Below, in pieces: positions 1-11,904 of a stretch of DNA of 64,000 bases. The stretch covers positions 170,382 through 234,381 of the forward strand of contig NZ_JBLZPK010000065.1 in NCBI RefSeq assembly GCF_049199905.1, given 5' to 3'. Source of the DNA: Shinella sp032095155 (lineage in GTDB: Bacteria > Pseudomonadota > Alphaproteobacteria > Rhizobiales > Rhizobiaceae). Position 1 is the stretch's first letter. Each line of letters begins with the position of its first letter. The position numbers and the translations under genes are program-made. The notes under the pieces are model-generated. The model had not been told where the DNA came from and ran no database searches. It worked only from the letters and a program-made list of their open reading frames with translations.

Positions 1-1130
1 GTTCGCCGCTCATCATCGTCGTCCATATTTCCGTCCTGCTGCTCGTCGCGCTCTGGACGCTGCCGACCGCCGGCCTTCTGATCTCGTCGCTGCGCGATAA
101 GGATCAACTCGCCGTCTCCGGCTGGTGGACGGCCCTTTCCACCTCCTCGCAGAACCTCACCGGCCGTGCCGCTTCGCCCGAAGCGCAAGTCGAGAAGGAC
201 GGCAAATTCGTCATTGAGGGCAAGCTCCTCGACGGCGACAACGCCAAGGTCTCGGCCTTCGGCGTGCGCCCCTTGCAGCCGTCCGCCTTCGAAGCCGGCA
301 AGCCCGCCGATCTGGGTGACGGCCAGACGCTGACCGTCAATGAGGACGGCAGCTACCAGATCGTCTCGCCGACCAGGATGGAAGGCACGCGCGGCCAACG
401 CATCTTCTATACGGCCTCCGTGCCGCCCCGCTTCACGCTCGACAACTATCGCGAAGTGCTGAACGCCGCTGGCATCGGCTCATCCTTCATCAACTCGCTG
501 ACGGTGGCGATCCCCTCGACGATCATCCCGATCCTCGTTGCCGCCTTCTGCGCCTATGCGCTCGCCTGGATGCCGTTCCCCGGCCGGGCGATCCTGATTG
601 CCGTCATTGTCGGCCTGCTCGTCGTGCCGCTTCAGATGTCGCTGATCCCGCTCCTGAAGCTCTATAACGGCGTCGGCGCCTTCTTCGGGGTGCCCGCGAA
701 AACCTATGTCGGCATATGGCTTGCCCATATGGGCTTCGGCCTGCCGCTCGCGGTTTATCTCTTGCGCAACTACATGGCCGGCCTGCCGCGCGAAATCCTG
801 GAATCTGCCCGCGTCGACGGCGCGTCCGATTTCGATATCTTCGTGAAGATCATCCTGCCGCTGTCCTTCCCCGCACTCGCCTCGTTCTCCATCTTCCAGT
901 TCCTGTGGACCTGGAACGACCTGCTCGTCGCCATGGTCTTCCTCGGCACGGGCAATGACGAACTGGTGCTGACCGGGCGTCTGGTGAACCTGCTCGGTTC
1001 GCGCGGCGGCAACTGGGAAATCCTCACGGCCTCCGCCTTCATCACCATCATCGTACCCCTCATTGTGTTCTTCAGCCTGCAACGCTATCTCGTGCGCGGC
1101 TTGCTGTCGGGTTCGGTCAAGGGCGGTTAA
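1..1130 (+). CDS. aglG: Alpha-glucoside ABC transporter inner-membrane permease AglG (5' end outside window)
   Basis: The reading frame is open from position 3, so the N-terminus lies to the left of the window. About 375 residues are visible: a first membrane segment at once, a periplasmic insert of roughly 100 residues, then five further hydrophobic helices. The MalG-type cytoplasmic EAA loop is present (ESARVDGASDFDIF followed by ILPLS), the site where the permease contacts its ATPase. In Sinorhizobium the aglEFGAK operon imports sucrose, maltose and trehalose. Here aglA and aglK follow directly on the same strand, which supports this identity over a generic MalG homologue. The protein should form the membrane channel with an AglF partner encoded upstream of the window. 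Confidence 0.9.
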   Translation, partial: SPLIIVVHISVLLLVALWTLPTAGLLISSLRDKDQLAVSGWWTALSTSSQNLTGRAASPEAQVEKDGKFVIEGKLLDGDNAKVSAFGVRPLQPSAFEAGKPADLGDGQTLTVNEDGSYQIVSPTRMEGTRGQRIFYTASVPPRFTLDNYREVLNAAGIGSSFINSLTVAIPSTIIPILVAAFCAYALAWMPFPGRAILIAVIVGLLVVPLQMSLIPLLKLYNGVGAFFGVPAKTYVGIWLAHMGFGLPLAVYLLRNYMAGLPREILESARVDGASDFDIFVKIILPLSFPALASFSIFQFLWTWNDLLVAMVFLGTGNDELVLTGRLVNLLGSRGGNWEILTASAFITIIVPLIVFFSLQRYLVRGLLSGSVKGG

Positions 1131-1135
1131 TGAAA

Positions 1136-1179
1136 GCAATTCCAGCCAAAGTGTGAAGCGGTTTTGCGTCCGGAATTGC
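1136..1179. repeat. Intergenic inverted repeat between aglG and aglA
   Basis: GCAATTCC (1136-1143) and GGAATTGC (1172-1179) form a perfect 8-bp inverted repeat around a core reading AAAGTGTGAAGCGGTTTT. A closely related core, AAAGTGGGAACCGGTTTT, occurs inside another inverted repeat at 29310-29354. I read both as copies of a dispersed rhizobial intergenic repeat. A role in uncoupling aglG from aglA mRNA is possible but not shown. Confidence 0.55.
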
Positions 1180-1209
1180 GTAAAACAAAGTAAAACAGGA
1201 AATACCAGA

Positions 1210-2865
<1,656 letters not shown>

Positions 2866-2894
2866 TCGGTCAAAACTATTGGGGAGGTAAGAGC

Positions 2895-3986
<1,092 letters not shown>

Positions 3987-4143
3987 TTTCGCACCCGGGC
4001 GGCAGGATTTTAGGCCTGCCGCTCAACCCGATGTTAAGTCTTGCTCCTTACCCTTTTTCCGAAATTTGAGAGTGCCGGGGGCAGGCAAAATGGGCATGGG
4101 TCAAGTACCGCGTAACAACTATCTGAATAAGGAAGAGTCCTTC

Positions 4144-4500
4144 ATGTACGATCGGGAAAAGAGTTTCCCCATGGAGGACACTTGTAACGAGGCGCGCATC
4201 GAGTTCACCGAGAACGGTGGCCTGATGAATCTCGTGTCCCGCCGGGGCCTGATCGTCAAGCTGTCGCGCAGCGGCGCCGTCATCACGATGACGACGAAGT
4301 TCCAGCTGCCGCGCAACTTCTATCTCGACATCGTGAGCGCCCGCCTGCCGATGATCGGCTGCCTGACCCAGCGCGTCTATCCCAACGACGTGGTCGAGGC
4401 CCGCTTCCTGCGTCTGCTCTCCGACAAGGACCTGCAGCGAATCTTCGTCTATTCGACGCACCGCAACCATCAGGGCCGGACGCTGGATATCTACAGCTGA
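4144..4500 (+). CDS. Small PilZ-like protein
   Basis: A 118-residue protein without a signal peptide or membrane helix. The central part (residues about 18-75, with GGLMNLVSRRGLIVKLSRSGAVITM and FYLDIVSARLPMIGCL) looks like a PilZ-like beta-barrel, as in many small rhizobial PilZ proteins. A canonical RxxxR plus D/NxSxxG pair is not clear, so c-di-GMP binding cannot be claimed. ATG 4144 is preceded by AAGGAAGAG six bases upstream; an in-frame ATG at 4090 has a poorer site. It lies 157 bases after aglK and ends just before a strong terminator, so it may be its own unit. Confidence 0.6.
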   Translation: MYDREKSFPMEDTCNEARIEFTENGGLMNLVSRRGLIVKLSRSGAVITMTTKFQLPRNFYLDIVSARLPMIGCLTQRVYPNDVVEARFLRLLSDKDLQRIFVYSTHRNHQGRTLDIYS

Positions 4501-4506
4501 TACAAA

Positions 4507-4529
4507 AAGAGGGGCGAAACGCCCCTCTT
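4507..4529 (+). terminator. Rho-independent terminator
   Basis: A perfect 10-bp stem, AAGAGGGGCG / CGCCCCTCTT, closes an AAA loop. It begins seven bases after the stop of the PilZ-like gene and ends the rightward transcript before the convergent edd operon. Confidence 0.85.
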
Positions 4530-4570
4530 CTTATGTCTGCCGGTTGCCGAACTTGGCGCGACCTCTCCTC

Positions 4571-4658
4571 CGTCATGCTCGGGCTTGACCCGAGCATCCA
4601 TCCAAGCGCACGCCACCACCTGTGGCTGTGGATCCTCGGCTCAAGGCCGAGGATGACG
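4571..4658. repeat. Dispersed palindromic intergenic element, copy 1
   Basis: Two hairpin modules flank a short variable centre: CTCGGGCTTGACCCGAG near the left end and CCTCGGCTCAAGGCCGAGG near the right end, with GTCAT / ATGAC outer ends. The same mosaic recurs in opposite orientation at 59117-59194. Both copies lie in gene-free spacers beyond stop codons. It resembles the RIME-like mosaic elements of Rhizobiaceae. Confidence 0.75.
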
Positions 4659-4697
4659 TTGAGTTTGTGGTTCAGGCCTGCCCGAAGGAGACGCTGC

Positions 4698-6518
4698 TCA
4701 AGCGAAAAGCACGCTCGCGCCGTGATCCGCCGGTCCGGCAATGGCGCGGAAGGCGGCGAAGAGTTCGCGGCCCATGCCGAATTCGTTGCCGGAGAGATCG
4801 GCGGTCGCCTGCGGGCGAGCGGCAAATTCGGCGGCATCCACCAGAACTTCGATCGTGCCATGGGCGGCGTCCAGCCGGATCATGTCGCCGTTCCTGATGC
4901 GGCCGATCGGGCCGTTGTCCACTGCTTCGGGCGTGACATGGATGGCAGCCGGCACCTTGCCGGAGGCGCCGGACATCCGCCCGTCCGTGAGCAGCGCCAC
5001 GCGCTGGCCGCGATCCTGCAAAATGCCGAGCACGGTGGTGAGCTTGTGCAACTCCGGCATGCCGTTCGATTTCGGGCCCTGGAAGCGCACGACGGCGACG
5101 AAATCGCCGGTCAGTTCGCCGGCCTTGAAGGCGGTGTTGAGCTCGAGCTGGTCGTGAAAGACCTTTGCCGGCGCTTCGATGACATGGCGCTCCGGCTTGA
5201 CGGCGGAGATCTTGATGACCGCCTTGCCGATATTGCCTGTCAGCATCTTGAGGCCGCCGGTCGGCTGGAAGGGCGTCTCGATACTGGCGAGCACCTTCGG
5301 ATCGTGGCTGACCTTCGGCGATTGTTCGCGCACGACCGCGCCGTTCTCGCCGAGCCTGGCATCGACCGTATAGGCCTTGAGGCCCTGACCGTAGACCGTG
5401 CGCACGTCGTCATGCAGCATGCCGGTCTTCAGGAGTTCCTGGATGAGGAAGCCCATGCCGCCGGCGGCGTGGAAATGGTTCACGTCGGCAAGACCGTTCG
5501 GATAGACGCGGGCGAGCAGCGGCACGACATCGGACAGTTCGGAAATATCCTGCCAGGTCAGCATGATGCCGGCGGCGCGCGCCATGGCGATGAGATGCAG
5601 CGTGTGATTGGTCGAACCGCCCGTGGCATGCAGGCCGACGACGCCGTTGACGACCGAACGCTCGTCGATCATCTCGCCGGCCGGCGTGAATTCGTTGCCC
5701 TGCGCGGTAATGGCGAGCGCCCGCTTGGCGGCTTCCTTGGTCAGCGCATCACGCAGCGGCGTGCCGGGATTGATGAAGGAGGCGCCGGGCATGTGGAAAC
5801 CCATGATCTCCATCAGCATCTGGTTGGAGTTCGCGGTTCCGTAGAAGGTGCAGGTGCCGGGGCCGTGATAGGATTTCGACTCGGCTTCCAGCAGTTCGGC
5901 CCGCCCGACCTTGCCTTCGGCGAAAAGCTGGCGCACGCGCGCCTTCTCGTCGTTCGGCAGGCCCGATGTCATCGGGCCGGCGGGAATGAACACGGCGGGC
6001 AGGTGGCCGAAGGTCAGGGCCGCAATCGTAAGCCCGGGCACGATCTTGTCGCAGACGCCGAGATAGACGACCGAATCGAACATGTTGTGCGACAGGCCTA
6101 CACCGGCCGCCATGGCGATGAGATCGCGTGAAAACAGCGAAAGTTCCATGCCCGGCTGGCCCTGGGTGACGCCGTCGCACATGGCCGGCACGCCGCCCGC
6201 CACCTGCGCCACGCCGCCGGCTTCCCGCGCGGCATCGCGGATCAGCGCCGGGTAGGTCTCGAAGGGCTGATGGGCCGAGAGCATGTCGTTGTAGGAGGTG
6301 ATGATGCCGAGGTTCGGGACGCGGTCGCCGGCGAGCGCGTCCTTCTCGGCGGGGGAACAGACCGCAAAGCCGTGCGCGAGGTTGCCGCAGGAGAGGATCG
6401 AGCGGTGCACACCCTTGGAGATGGCGGCGCGGACGCGGCCGAGATAGGGCTCGCGATGCGGCTTGGAGCGTTCGACGATACGGGCGGTGATGGCTTCGAT
6501 GCGTTTGTCGGCGGACAT
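4698..6518 (-). CDS. edd: 6-phosphogluconate dehydratase (Entner-Doudoroff)
   Basis: A 606-residue IlvD/Edd-family dehydratase converting 6-phosphogluconate to 2-keto-3-deoxy-6-phosphogluconate. Family features include the N-terminal LGRVRAA, Cys-containing CDGVTQGQPGMELSLFSRD and GVCDKIVPG segments (iron-sulfur ligand regions), and the C-terminal LTDGRMSGASGK. ATG 6518 gives the usual MSADKRIEAIT start and follows AGGA. It is the last gene of a leftward zwf-pgl-edd series, the order known in Sinorhizobium, where this block lies next to agl. The 2-keto-3-deoxy-6-phosphogluconate aldolase gene is not in the window. Confidence 0.95.
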   Translation of the reverse strand: MSADKRIEAITARIVERSKPHREPYLGRVRAAISKGVHRSILSCGNLAHGFAVCSPAEKDALAGDRVPNLGIITSYNDMLSAHQPFETYPALIRDAAREAGGVAQVAGGVPAMCDGVTQGQPGMELSLFSRDLIAMAAGVGLSHNMFDSVVYLGVCDKIVPGLTIAALTFGHLPAVFIPAGPMTSGLPNDEKARVRQLFAEGKVGRAELLEAESKSYHGPGTCTFYGTANSNQMLMEIMGFHMPGASFINPGTPLRDALTKEAAKRALAITAQGNEFTPAGEMIDERSVVNGVVGLHATGGSTNHTLHLIAMARAAGIMLTWQDISELSDVVPLLARVYPNGLADVNHFHAAGGMGFLIQELLKTGMLHDDVRTVYGQGLKAYTVDARLGENGAVVREQSPKVSHDPKVLASIETPFQPTGGLKMLTGNIGKAVIKISAVKPERHVIEAPAKVFHDQLELNTAFKAGELTGDFVAVVRFQGPKSNGMPELHKLTTVLGILQDRGQRVALLTDGRMSGASGKVPAAIHVTPEAVDNGPIGRIRNGDMIRLDAAHGTIEVLVDAAEFAARPQATADLSGNEFGMGRELFAAFRAIAGPADHGASVLFA

Positions 6519-6638
6519 GGGAGCTATCCTGACTTCCTCGATTGCATTTTTGCACGGCAAGGCGGGCGGGAGTGCTGCGCCATCCGCGGTTGAACGGCGC
6601 CACGCGCCGGCATGTTCGGCTTCAGCCGGCTGGGCGTG

Positions 6639-7337
6639 TTAGGGCGCCCAGTAGATATCGACCGGCGTTGCCGCACGCCTGAGAATGGCGCGGATCGGCA
6701 TGTCGGTTTCGGGGCCGTCGCTTTCCGCGGCGGCCAGAACGTCCTTCTTGCCCTGGCCTTCGATATGCAGCACCAGAAGGCGGGCATCCTGAAGGCTGGC
6801 GAAGGTGAAGGTGAGGCGGGTTTCACCCGCGCCCTCGGCTTCCATGGTGATCACGCCGCGCGGCGTCTCGGCCGAGATCGCTTCCGCGAGATTGTTGCCG
6901 CCCGGGAAGAACGAGGCCGTGTGCCCGTCCGTTCCCATGCCGAGGATCGCGACGTCGAAGGGTGCGCCGAGGTTCGCGGCATCTGCCGAGACGATCTTTG
7001 CCGCCTCTTCCGCGCTGTCGGCGTGCCGGTAGAGGGGCAGGAAGCCTGCGGCCTTCGCCTTGTTCTGAAGCAGGTTTCCGGCAACCAGCAGATGGTTGGA
7101 GCGCGGATTGTCGGCCGGCACGAAGCGCTCGTCGACCAGCGTGACCGTCACCTTCGCCCAGTCGATGTCGCGGCTGGACAGCGCCTTGAAGAAGGCCTTC
7201 GGGGTCGAGCCGCCGGAGACCGCGATGGTTGCCTTGCCGCGGGCCGCGATGGCCTCGGCAAGCGCGGCGGACACCGTGTCCGCCAGGCCTTCGGCCAGAT
7301 CGGCGCCGTCCTTGAATTCATGCAGTCTCGCGCTCAT
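6639..7337 (-). CDS. pgl: 6-phosphogluconolactonase
   Basis: A 232-residue DevB/Pgl-type lactonase that hydrolyses 6-phosphoglucono-delta-lactone. Family motifs are visible: AVSGGSTPKAFF near residue 40, VTLVDERFVPADNPRSN near residue 70, and LGMGTDGHTASFFPG near residue 130. ATG 7337 follows AGGGA and lies nine bases after the zwf stop, so the two should be co-translated from one mRNA. Edd begins 120 bases further on. Confidence 0.95.
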   Translation of the reverse strand: MSARLHEFKDGADLAEGLADTVSAALAEAIAARGKATIAVSGGSTPKAFFKALSSRDIDWAKVTVTLVDERFVPADNPRSNHLLVAGNLLQNKAKAAGFLPLYRHADSAEEAAKIVSADAANLGAPFDVAILGMGTDGHTASFFPGGNNLAEAISAETPRGVITMEAEGAGETRLTFTFASLQDARLLVLHIEGQGKKDVLAAAESDGPETDMPIRAILRRAATPVDIYWAP

Positions 7338-7346
7338 CGCAATTCC

Positions 7347-8819
7347 CTACGCTTCATGCCAGGTACGGCCGTCGCGCTCGATCAGCGCGATCGACTGGCT
7401 CGGACCCCAGGTGCCGGCGGTGTAGCCCTGCGCCTGCTGGCCGGTCGCTTCCCAGGCTTTCAGGATCGGATCGACCCAACGCCAAGCGGCTTCCACTTCG
7501 TCGCGGCGCATGAAGAGCGTCTGGTTGTTCCTGACGACGTCGAGCAGCAGGCGCTCATAGGCGTCCGCGTTGCGGGCGTCGAACGCTTCCGCGAAGCTCA
7601 TGTCGAGCGAGACGTTGCGCAGGCGCATGCCGCCCGGACCGGGGTCCTTGATCATCAGCGACTGCTTGACGCCTTCGTCCGGCTGGAGGCGGATGATCAG
7701 CTGGTTGGCCTCGATGCGGCCCGCGGTGGGATCGAAGATCGAATGCGGGATCGGCTTGAAGGTGATGACGATCTCCGACATGCGCGCAGCAAGCCGCTTG
7801 CCCGTGCGGATATAGAAGGGCACGCCCGCCCAGCGCCAGTTGCCGATCTCGGCCTTGATGCCGACGAAGGTTTCCGTGTTGGAGACGCCGCCCTCCAGCT
7901 CTTCGAGGTAGCCCTTGACGGGGCCGCCAGCCGAAGCACCGGCACGATACTGGCCGCGCACCGTCAGGCGCTCCACATTATACTGGTCGATCGGCTTCAG
8001 CGCGCGCAGCACCTTCAGCTTTTCGTCGCGCACGGCTTCGGCGTCCATGGAGGAGGGCACTTCCATCGCGACAAGGCAGAGCAGCTGGAGAATGTGGTTC
8101 TGCACCATGTCGCGCAGCGCCCCGGCCTTGTCGTAATAGCCGGCGCGGCTTTCGAGACCGACGGCCTCGGCGACCGTGATCTGCACGTGGTCGATATGGG
8201 CGGAGTTCCACAGCGGCTCGTAGAGCGCATTGGCAAAGCGCAGCGCCATCAGGTTCTGCACCGTCTCCTTGCCGAGATAGTGGTCGATGCGGAAGATCTG
8301 CTCTTCGCGGAAAACCTTGCCGATCGTGTTGTTCAGCGCGTCGGCGGAGGCGAGGTCGCGGCCGATCGGCTTCTCGACGACGATGCGGGTCTGCTTGGTG
8401 ATGAGCTTGTGGTCGCGGATCTTTTCCGAGATGTCGCCGAAGATCGCCGGTGCGACGGCAAGATAGAAGGCGCGCACGCGCTCCTTGCCCTCGTCGAGCA
8501 GCTCTTTCAGCTTGTCCCAGCCGGCGTCGGATTTGGCATCGACGGCGACATAGAACAGCCGGTCGCAGAAGGTCTTGACCTGTTCGTCCTCGAATTCGCC
8601 GGGCTTCAGGTGCTCCTTCAGCGCGTCGACGGCGAACTTGCGGTATTCCGCATCCGTGAAGGCCGTACGCGACGCGCCGATGATGCGCGTCGGGTCGGAG
8701 AGCTGGCCGTCGAGCTGGCGGTGGTAGAGGGCCGGAAGAAGCTTGCGTTCCGCAAGATCGCCGGTTCCGCCGAAGACGACATAGTCGAAGGGTTCAACAG
8801 GAATGATCTGGCTGCTCAT
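7347..8819 (-). CDS. zwf: Glucose-6-phosphate 1-dehydrogenase
   Basis: A 490-residue enzyme oxidising glucose-6-phosphate to the lactone with NAD(P)+. The nucleotide-binding start FGGTGDLAERKLLPALY (about residues 16-32) and the substrate-binding motif RIDHYLGKE (about residue 178) are intact. It heads the zwf-pgl-edd unit, the first three steps that send glucose-6-phosphate into the Entner-Doudoroff route. The start is not preceded by an obvious Shine-Dalgarno. The 95-base spacer upstream is AT-rich compared with its surroundings and probably holds the promoter; I could not identify a known operator there. Confidence 0.95.
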   Translation of the reverse strand: MSSQIIPVEPFDYVVFGGTGDLAERKLLPALYHRQLDGQLSDPTRIIGASRTAFTDAEYRKFAVDALKEHLKPGEFEDEQVKTFCDRLFYVAVDAKSDAGWDKLKELLDEGKERVRAFYLAVAPAIFGDISEKIRDHKLITKQTRIVVEKPIGRDLASADALNNTIGKVFREEQIFRIDHYLGKETVQNLMALRFANALYEPLWNSAHIDHVQITVAEAVGLESRAGYYDKAGALRDMVQNHILQLLCLVAMEVPSSMDAEAVRDEKLKVLRALKPIDQYNVERLTVRGQYRAGASAGGPVKGYLEELEGGVSNTETFVGIKAEIGNWRWAGVPFYIRTGKRLAARMSEIVITFKPIPHSIFDPTAGRIEANQLIIRLQPDEGVKQSLMIKDPGPGGMRLRNVSLDMSFAEAFDARNADAYERLLLDVVRNNQTLFMRRDEVEAAWRWVDPILKAWEATGQQAQGYTAGTWGPSQSIALIERDGRTWHEA

Positions 8820-8914
8820 CGGATATCTCGATCTCGTTCTGTTGTCGGGCGTTATAATCTAATCGATTTAAAAACACCAGCGTGCAACGCAACAAAATCG
8901 ATGTTCCGTGTCGA

Positions 8915-10198
8915 TCAAAGCCTGTCGCGCAGCGCGTACCATGTCATGGCGAGGAACAGAAGGGGCGAACGGAACCTCGACCCACCGGGGAAGGCCGGGA
9001 TTTTCAGGGCCTTCAGCTGGTCGAGCTCCGGGCTTCCACCGGTTACGTCCTCGGCATAGAGCTTGCCACAATAGTTTGACAGCATGACGCCGTGGCCGGA
9101 ATAACCGCCGATCGTCGTAATGCCGGGCATGACCTCGCGGACATAGGGCTTGCGCGGCATGGTGATGCCGACGGAGCCGCCCCAGGCATGGGTGAGTTCG
9201 ATGCCCTTCAGCTCCGGATAGACCTCCTCGATCTGCCGGCGGATGGGCGGTGTCATGTCGTCGAGATTTTCCGAATAGGCCTCGCGACCGCCGAACAGCA
9301 GACGGCCGTCGCGGGTCTTGCGGAAATAGCGCACGACGAAACGCGTATCAGCGATCGCCTCGCCGCCGGGAATGACCGAGGGGAATTTATCGAGCGGCAC
9401 GGTTGCGCCGATGAAGGAGCGGATCGGCATCACATGCGCCGCCGTCTTCGGCTCGAGATTGCCGATATAGGCATTGCAGCAGATCAAGGCCTTGTCGGCG
9501 CGGATCGTGCCCTTCGCGGTGGTGATCACGGCCTTGCCGCCCGCCCGCTCGATCTTCAGGGCAGGGGTCTTTTCATGCAGGCTGGCGCCGGCCGCCTGTG
9601 CCGCGCGGGCAACGCCGACCAGGAGCTTCATCGGGTGGATATGGCCGGTGCCGGTGTCGCGCATGCCGAAGAAGAAGCGCTTCGAGCCGACGCGCTGTTC
9701 GGTCTCTGTGCGGTCCATATAGCTCAGATGCTTGTAGCCGAAGCGGGTCGCGGCGATCTCGATATGGTCGCGGAAGTCCTTTTCGTAGCTCGCCTTGTGG
9801 CTGACATTGAGCTGGCCGGGCACGTAGTCGATTTCGAGGTTCTGCGCGGCGGCGAAATCGTGGATATGCTGCTTGGCATTTTCCGCGAGGTCGAACAGCG
9901 CCTTGGCGCGCTCGAAGCCGAGTTCGGCCTCAAGCGTCTCCGCGTCGGAGCGCTGGCCGGTGCCGAGCTGGCCGCCATTGCGGCCGGAGGCACCGTCGCC
10001 GAAGCGATGCGCCTCGATGAGCGTGACGCGCACGCCCTTCTTCGCGAGATTGTAGGCGGCCTGCAGGCCGGTGAAACCACCGCCGACAACGGCGACATCG
10101 GTCTCGACGGAGCCGTCGAGCGGGGCATATTCGGGACGGTCGCCGACACTGGCCTCATACCAGGAGACGCCGGGGGAAATCGGGCTTTGCCAGGGCAT
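8915..10198 (-). CDS. FAD-dependent oxidoreductase of the DAO/PuuB (gamma-glutamylputrescine oxidase-like) family
   Basis: A 427-residue flavoprotein with an N-terminal Rossmann dinucleotide motif (DVAVVGGGFTGLQAAYNLAKKG, about residues 35-56) and the GASGRNGGQ segment typical of DadA/PuuB amine oxidases. The next upstream gene encodes a PuuA-like glutamine synthetase, the classical pair of the glutamylated-putrescine pathway. Oxidation of a gamma-glutamylated amine is therefore the favoured reaction, although a related amino acid oxidase cannot be excluded. ATG 10198 is used; an in-frame GTG nine bases upstream is an alternative and neither has a clear ribosome site. The potFGHI importer elsewhere in the window could supply putrescine. 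Confidence 0.8.
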   Translation of the reverse strand: MPWQSPISPGVSWYEASVGDRPEYAPLDGSVETDVAVVGGGFTGLQAAYNLAKKGVRVTLIEAHRFGDGASGRNGGQLGTGQRSDAETLEAELGFERAKALFDLAENAKQHIHDFAAAQNLEIDYVPGQLNVSHKASYEKDFRDHIEIAATRFGYKHLSYMDRTETEQRVGSKRFFFGMRDTGTGHIHPMKLLVGVARAAQAAGASLHEKTPALKIERAGGKAVITTAKGTIRADKALICCNAYIGNLEPKTAAHVMPIRSFIGATVPLDKFPSVIPGGEAIADTRFVVRYFRKTRDGRLLFGGREAYSENLDDMTPPIRRQIEEVYPELKGIELTHAWGGSVGITMPRKPYVREVMPGITTIGGYSGHGVMLSNYCGKLYAEDVTGGSPELDQLKALKIPAFPGGSRFRSPLLFLAMTWYALRDRL

Positions 10199-10296
10199 AG
10201 CGCACACTCATTCGGTCAGGAGGGTGCGGCGGCGCGCCGGGGCGCCGGCCGCTTCTCAGGGACTGATCGTTTCAGCGGCCCGGACCGCCTGATAGC

Positions 10297-11736
10297 TCAG
10301 ACGTTGAGCAGCAGGAACTCGCGTTCCCAGGGGCTGATCACCTGCATGAAGGTCTCGAACTCGCCGCGCTTGACGCCGGCATAGAGCCCGATGAACTCCG
10401 CGCTCAGAACCTCCGCCAGGGCCGGGTCCGATTCCAGCAGCGAGACGGCTTCGAGAAGGCCGCGCGGCAGGTCGATCGACCCTTCATTGGCGGTGTCTTC
10501 CGTCGGCGGGCTCGGATCGATCTGGTTCATGATGCCGAGCAGGCCGCAGCCGAGCGAGGCCGCGAGCGCGAGATACGGATTGGCATCCGATCCCGGCAGA
10601 CGGTTCTCGACGCGCCGCGCTGCGGCATCCGAAACCGGGATGCGGAAAGCGGTGGTGCGGTTGTCATAACCCCAGGCATTGTTGACCGGCGCCGACATTT
10701 CGGGCGTCAGGCGGCGATAGGAGTTCACATAGGGCGCCATCATGACAAGCGTCTTCGGCACATAGGCCTGCATGCCGCCGATGAAGTGGAAGAACTCCTT
10801 CGAAGCCGATCCGTCCGGATTGGAGAAGACGTTCTTGCCCGTCTCGATCTCCACCACCGACTGGTGGATGTGCATCGCCGATCCCGCCTGGCCCTGCATG
10901 GGCTTGGCCATGAAGGTGGCATAGATGCCGTGTTTGAGCGCCGCCTCGCGGATCGTGCGCTTGAACAGGAACACCTGGTCGGCCAGTTCCACCGGATCGC
11001 CGTGGCGCAGGTTGATTTCGAGCTGTGCCGGACCCTCTTCGTGGATCAGGGTGTCGATCTCGAGACCCTGCTTTTCCGAGAAGTGGTAGATGTCGTCGAT
11101 CAGTTCGTCGAACTCGTTGATCCCTGCGATGGAATAGCCCTGGCCGCCCTGGATGGCGCGGCCGGACCGGCCCTTCGGCGGATGCAGCGGATAGTCCGGG
11201 TCCTCGTTCATCGCGACGAGATAGAACTCGATCTCAGGGGCCACGACCGGTTTCCAGCCGCGGTCGCTATACATCTTCACGACGTTCTTCAGAACGTTGC
11301 GCGGCGTATAGGGCACGCTTTCGCCGGTCGAGCCGACGATGTCGCAGATGACCTGCGCGGTCGGATCGGTTTCCCACGGCACGACGGACAGCGTCGAAAG
11401 ATCCGGCAACAGCTTGAGGTCGCTGTCGCGCGGCTCATAGCGGAAATTGCCGGTCTCTTCCGGGTAGTCGCCGGAAATCGTGTGGCGGTAGAGGGCGGAA
11501 GGCAGCGCCAGCGAGGTGTTCGAGGTGAATTTCGACGACGGCATCATCTTCCCGCGCGGGACGCCTGCAAGATCAGGCGTGATGCATTCGATATCCTCGA
11601 TACCGCGGGCCCGAAGCCAGTCTGCGGCGTCCTTCCAGGTCTTTACCCCTCGTGGCACGCTGATGGAGGGAGGTACTTTTCCAGAGCGTACGGCTTTCTC
11701 GATTGTAGGGGTAACGACTTTCTTTTTGGACGGCAT
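10297..11736 (-). CDS. Glutamine synthetase family protein, PuuA-like (gamma-glutamylpolyamine synthetase)
   Basis: A 479-residue type-I glutamine synthetase homologue. The beta-grasp region holds LAGVPRGKMMPSSKF; the catalytic domain contains PEIEFYLV, LIHEEGPAQLEINLRHGD, GSAMHIHQS and a glutamate-flap-like region. It lacks the adenylylation-region signature expected for GlnA, and its N-terminus with SKKKVVTP is typical of the PuuA/GlnT branch. The gene is 98 bases upstream of the FAD oxidase and on the same strand, which points to a gamma-glutamylation/oxidation pair for amines. Ethanolamine or another amine could equally be the acceptor. Confidence 0.82.
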   Translation of the reverse strand: MPSKKKVVTPTIEKAVRSGKVPPSISVPRGVKTWKDAADWLRARGIEDIECITPDLAGVPRGKMMPSSKFTSNTSLALPSALYRHTISGDYPEETGNFRYEPRDSDLKLLPDLSTLSVVPWETDPTAQVICDIVGSTGESVPYTPRNVLKNVVKMYSDRGWKPVVAPEIEFYLVAMNEDPDYPLHPPKGRSGRAIQGGQGYSIAGINEFDELIDDIYHFSEKQGLEIDTLIHEEGPAQLEINLRHGDPVELADQVFLFKRTIREAALKHGIYATFMAKPMQGQAGSAMHIHQSVVEIETGKNVFSNPDGSASKEFFHFIGGMQAYVPKTLVMMAPYVNSYRRLTPEMSAPVNNAWGYDNRTTAFRIPVSDAAARRVENRLPGSDANPYLALAASLGCGLLGIMNQIDPSPPTEDTANEGSIDLPRGLLEAVSLLESDPALAEVLSAEFIGLYAGVKRGEFETFMQVISPWEREFLLLNV

Positions 11737-11904
11737 GACACACCGGGTTTGTTGACGATGGCGCCATCATAGACAGAGTTAAACCCTTTACTAGCTCCCC
11801 CCGGGGGGTAGAAAACGCGATTTTTGCGGTATTTTTTGTTTTTCCTGTCCCGATTGACTTTCTGGCGCGATAGCAGAAAGGAAAGGCGAACGGGGATTTT
11901 GGAC

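Noticed and set aside
4533..6131. Long plus-strand open frame opposite edd
   Set aside because: It is antisense to a well-supported enzyme, has Arg/Gly/His-rich composition and no family resemblance; high GC makes such frames common.
8820..8914. HexR-type operator upstream of zwf
   Set aside because: The AT-rich spacer has repeated ATCGAT-like words but no match to the HexR palindrome.
6612..9059. 815-codon open frame antisense to pgl and zwf
   Set aside because: Opposes two clear enzymes, with composition typical of GC-rich shadows.
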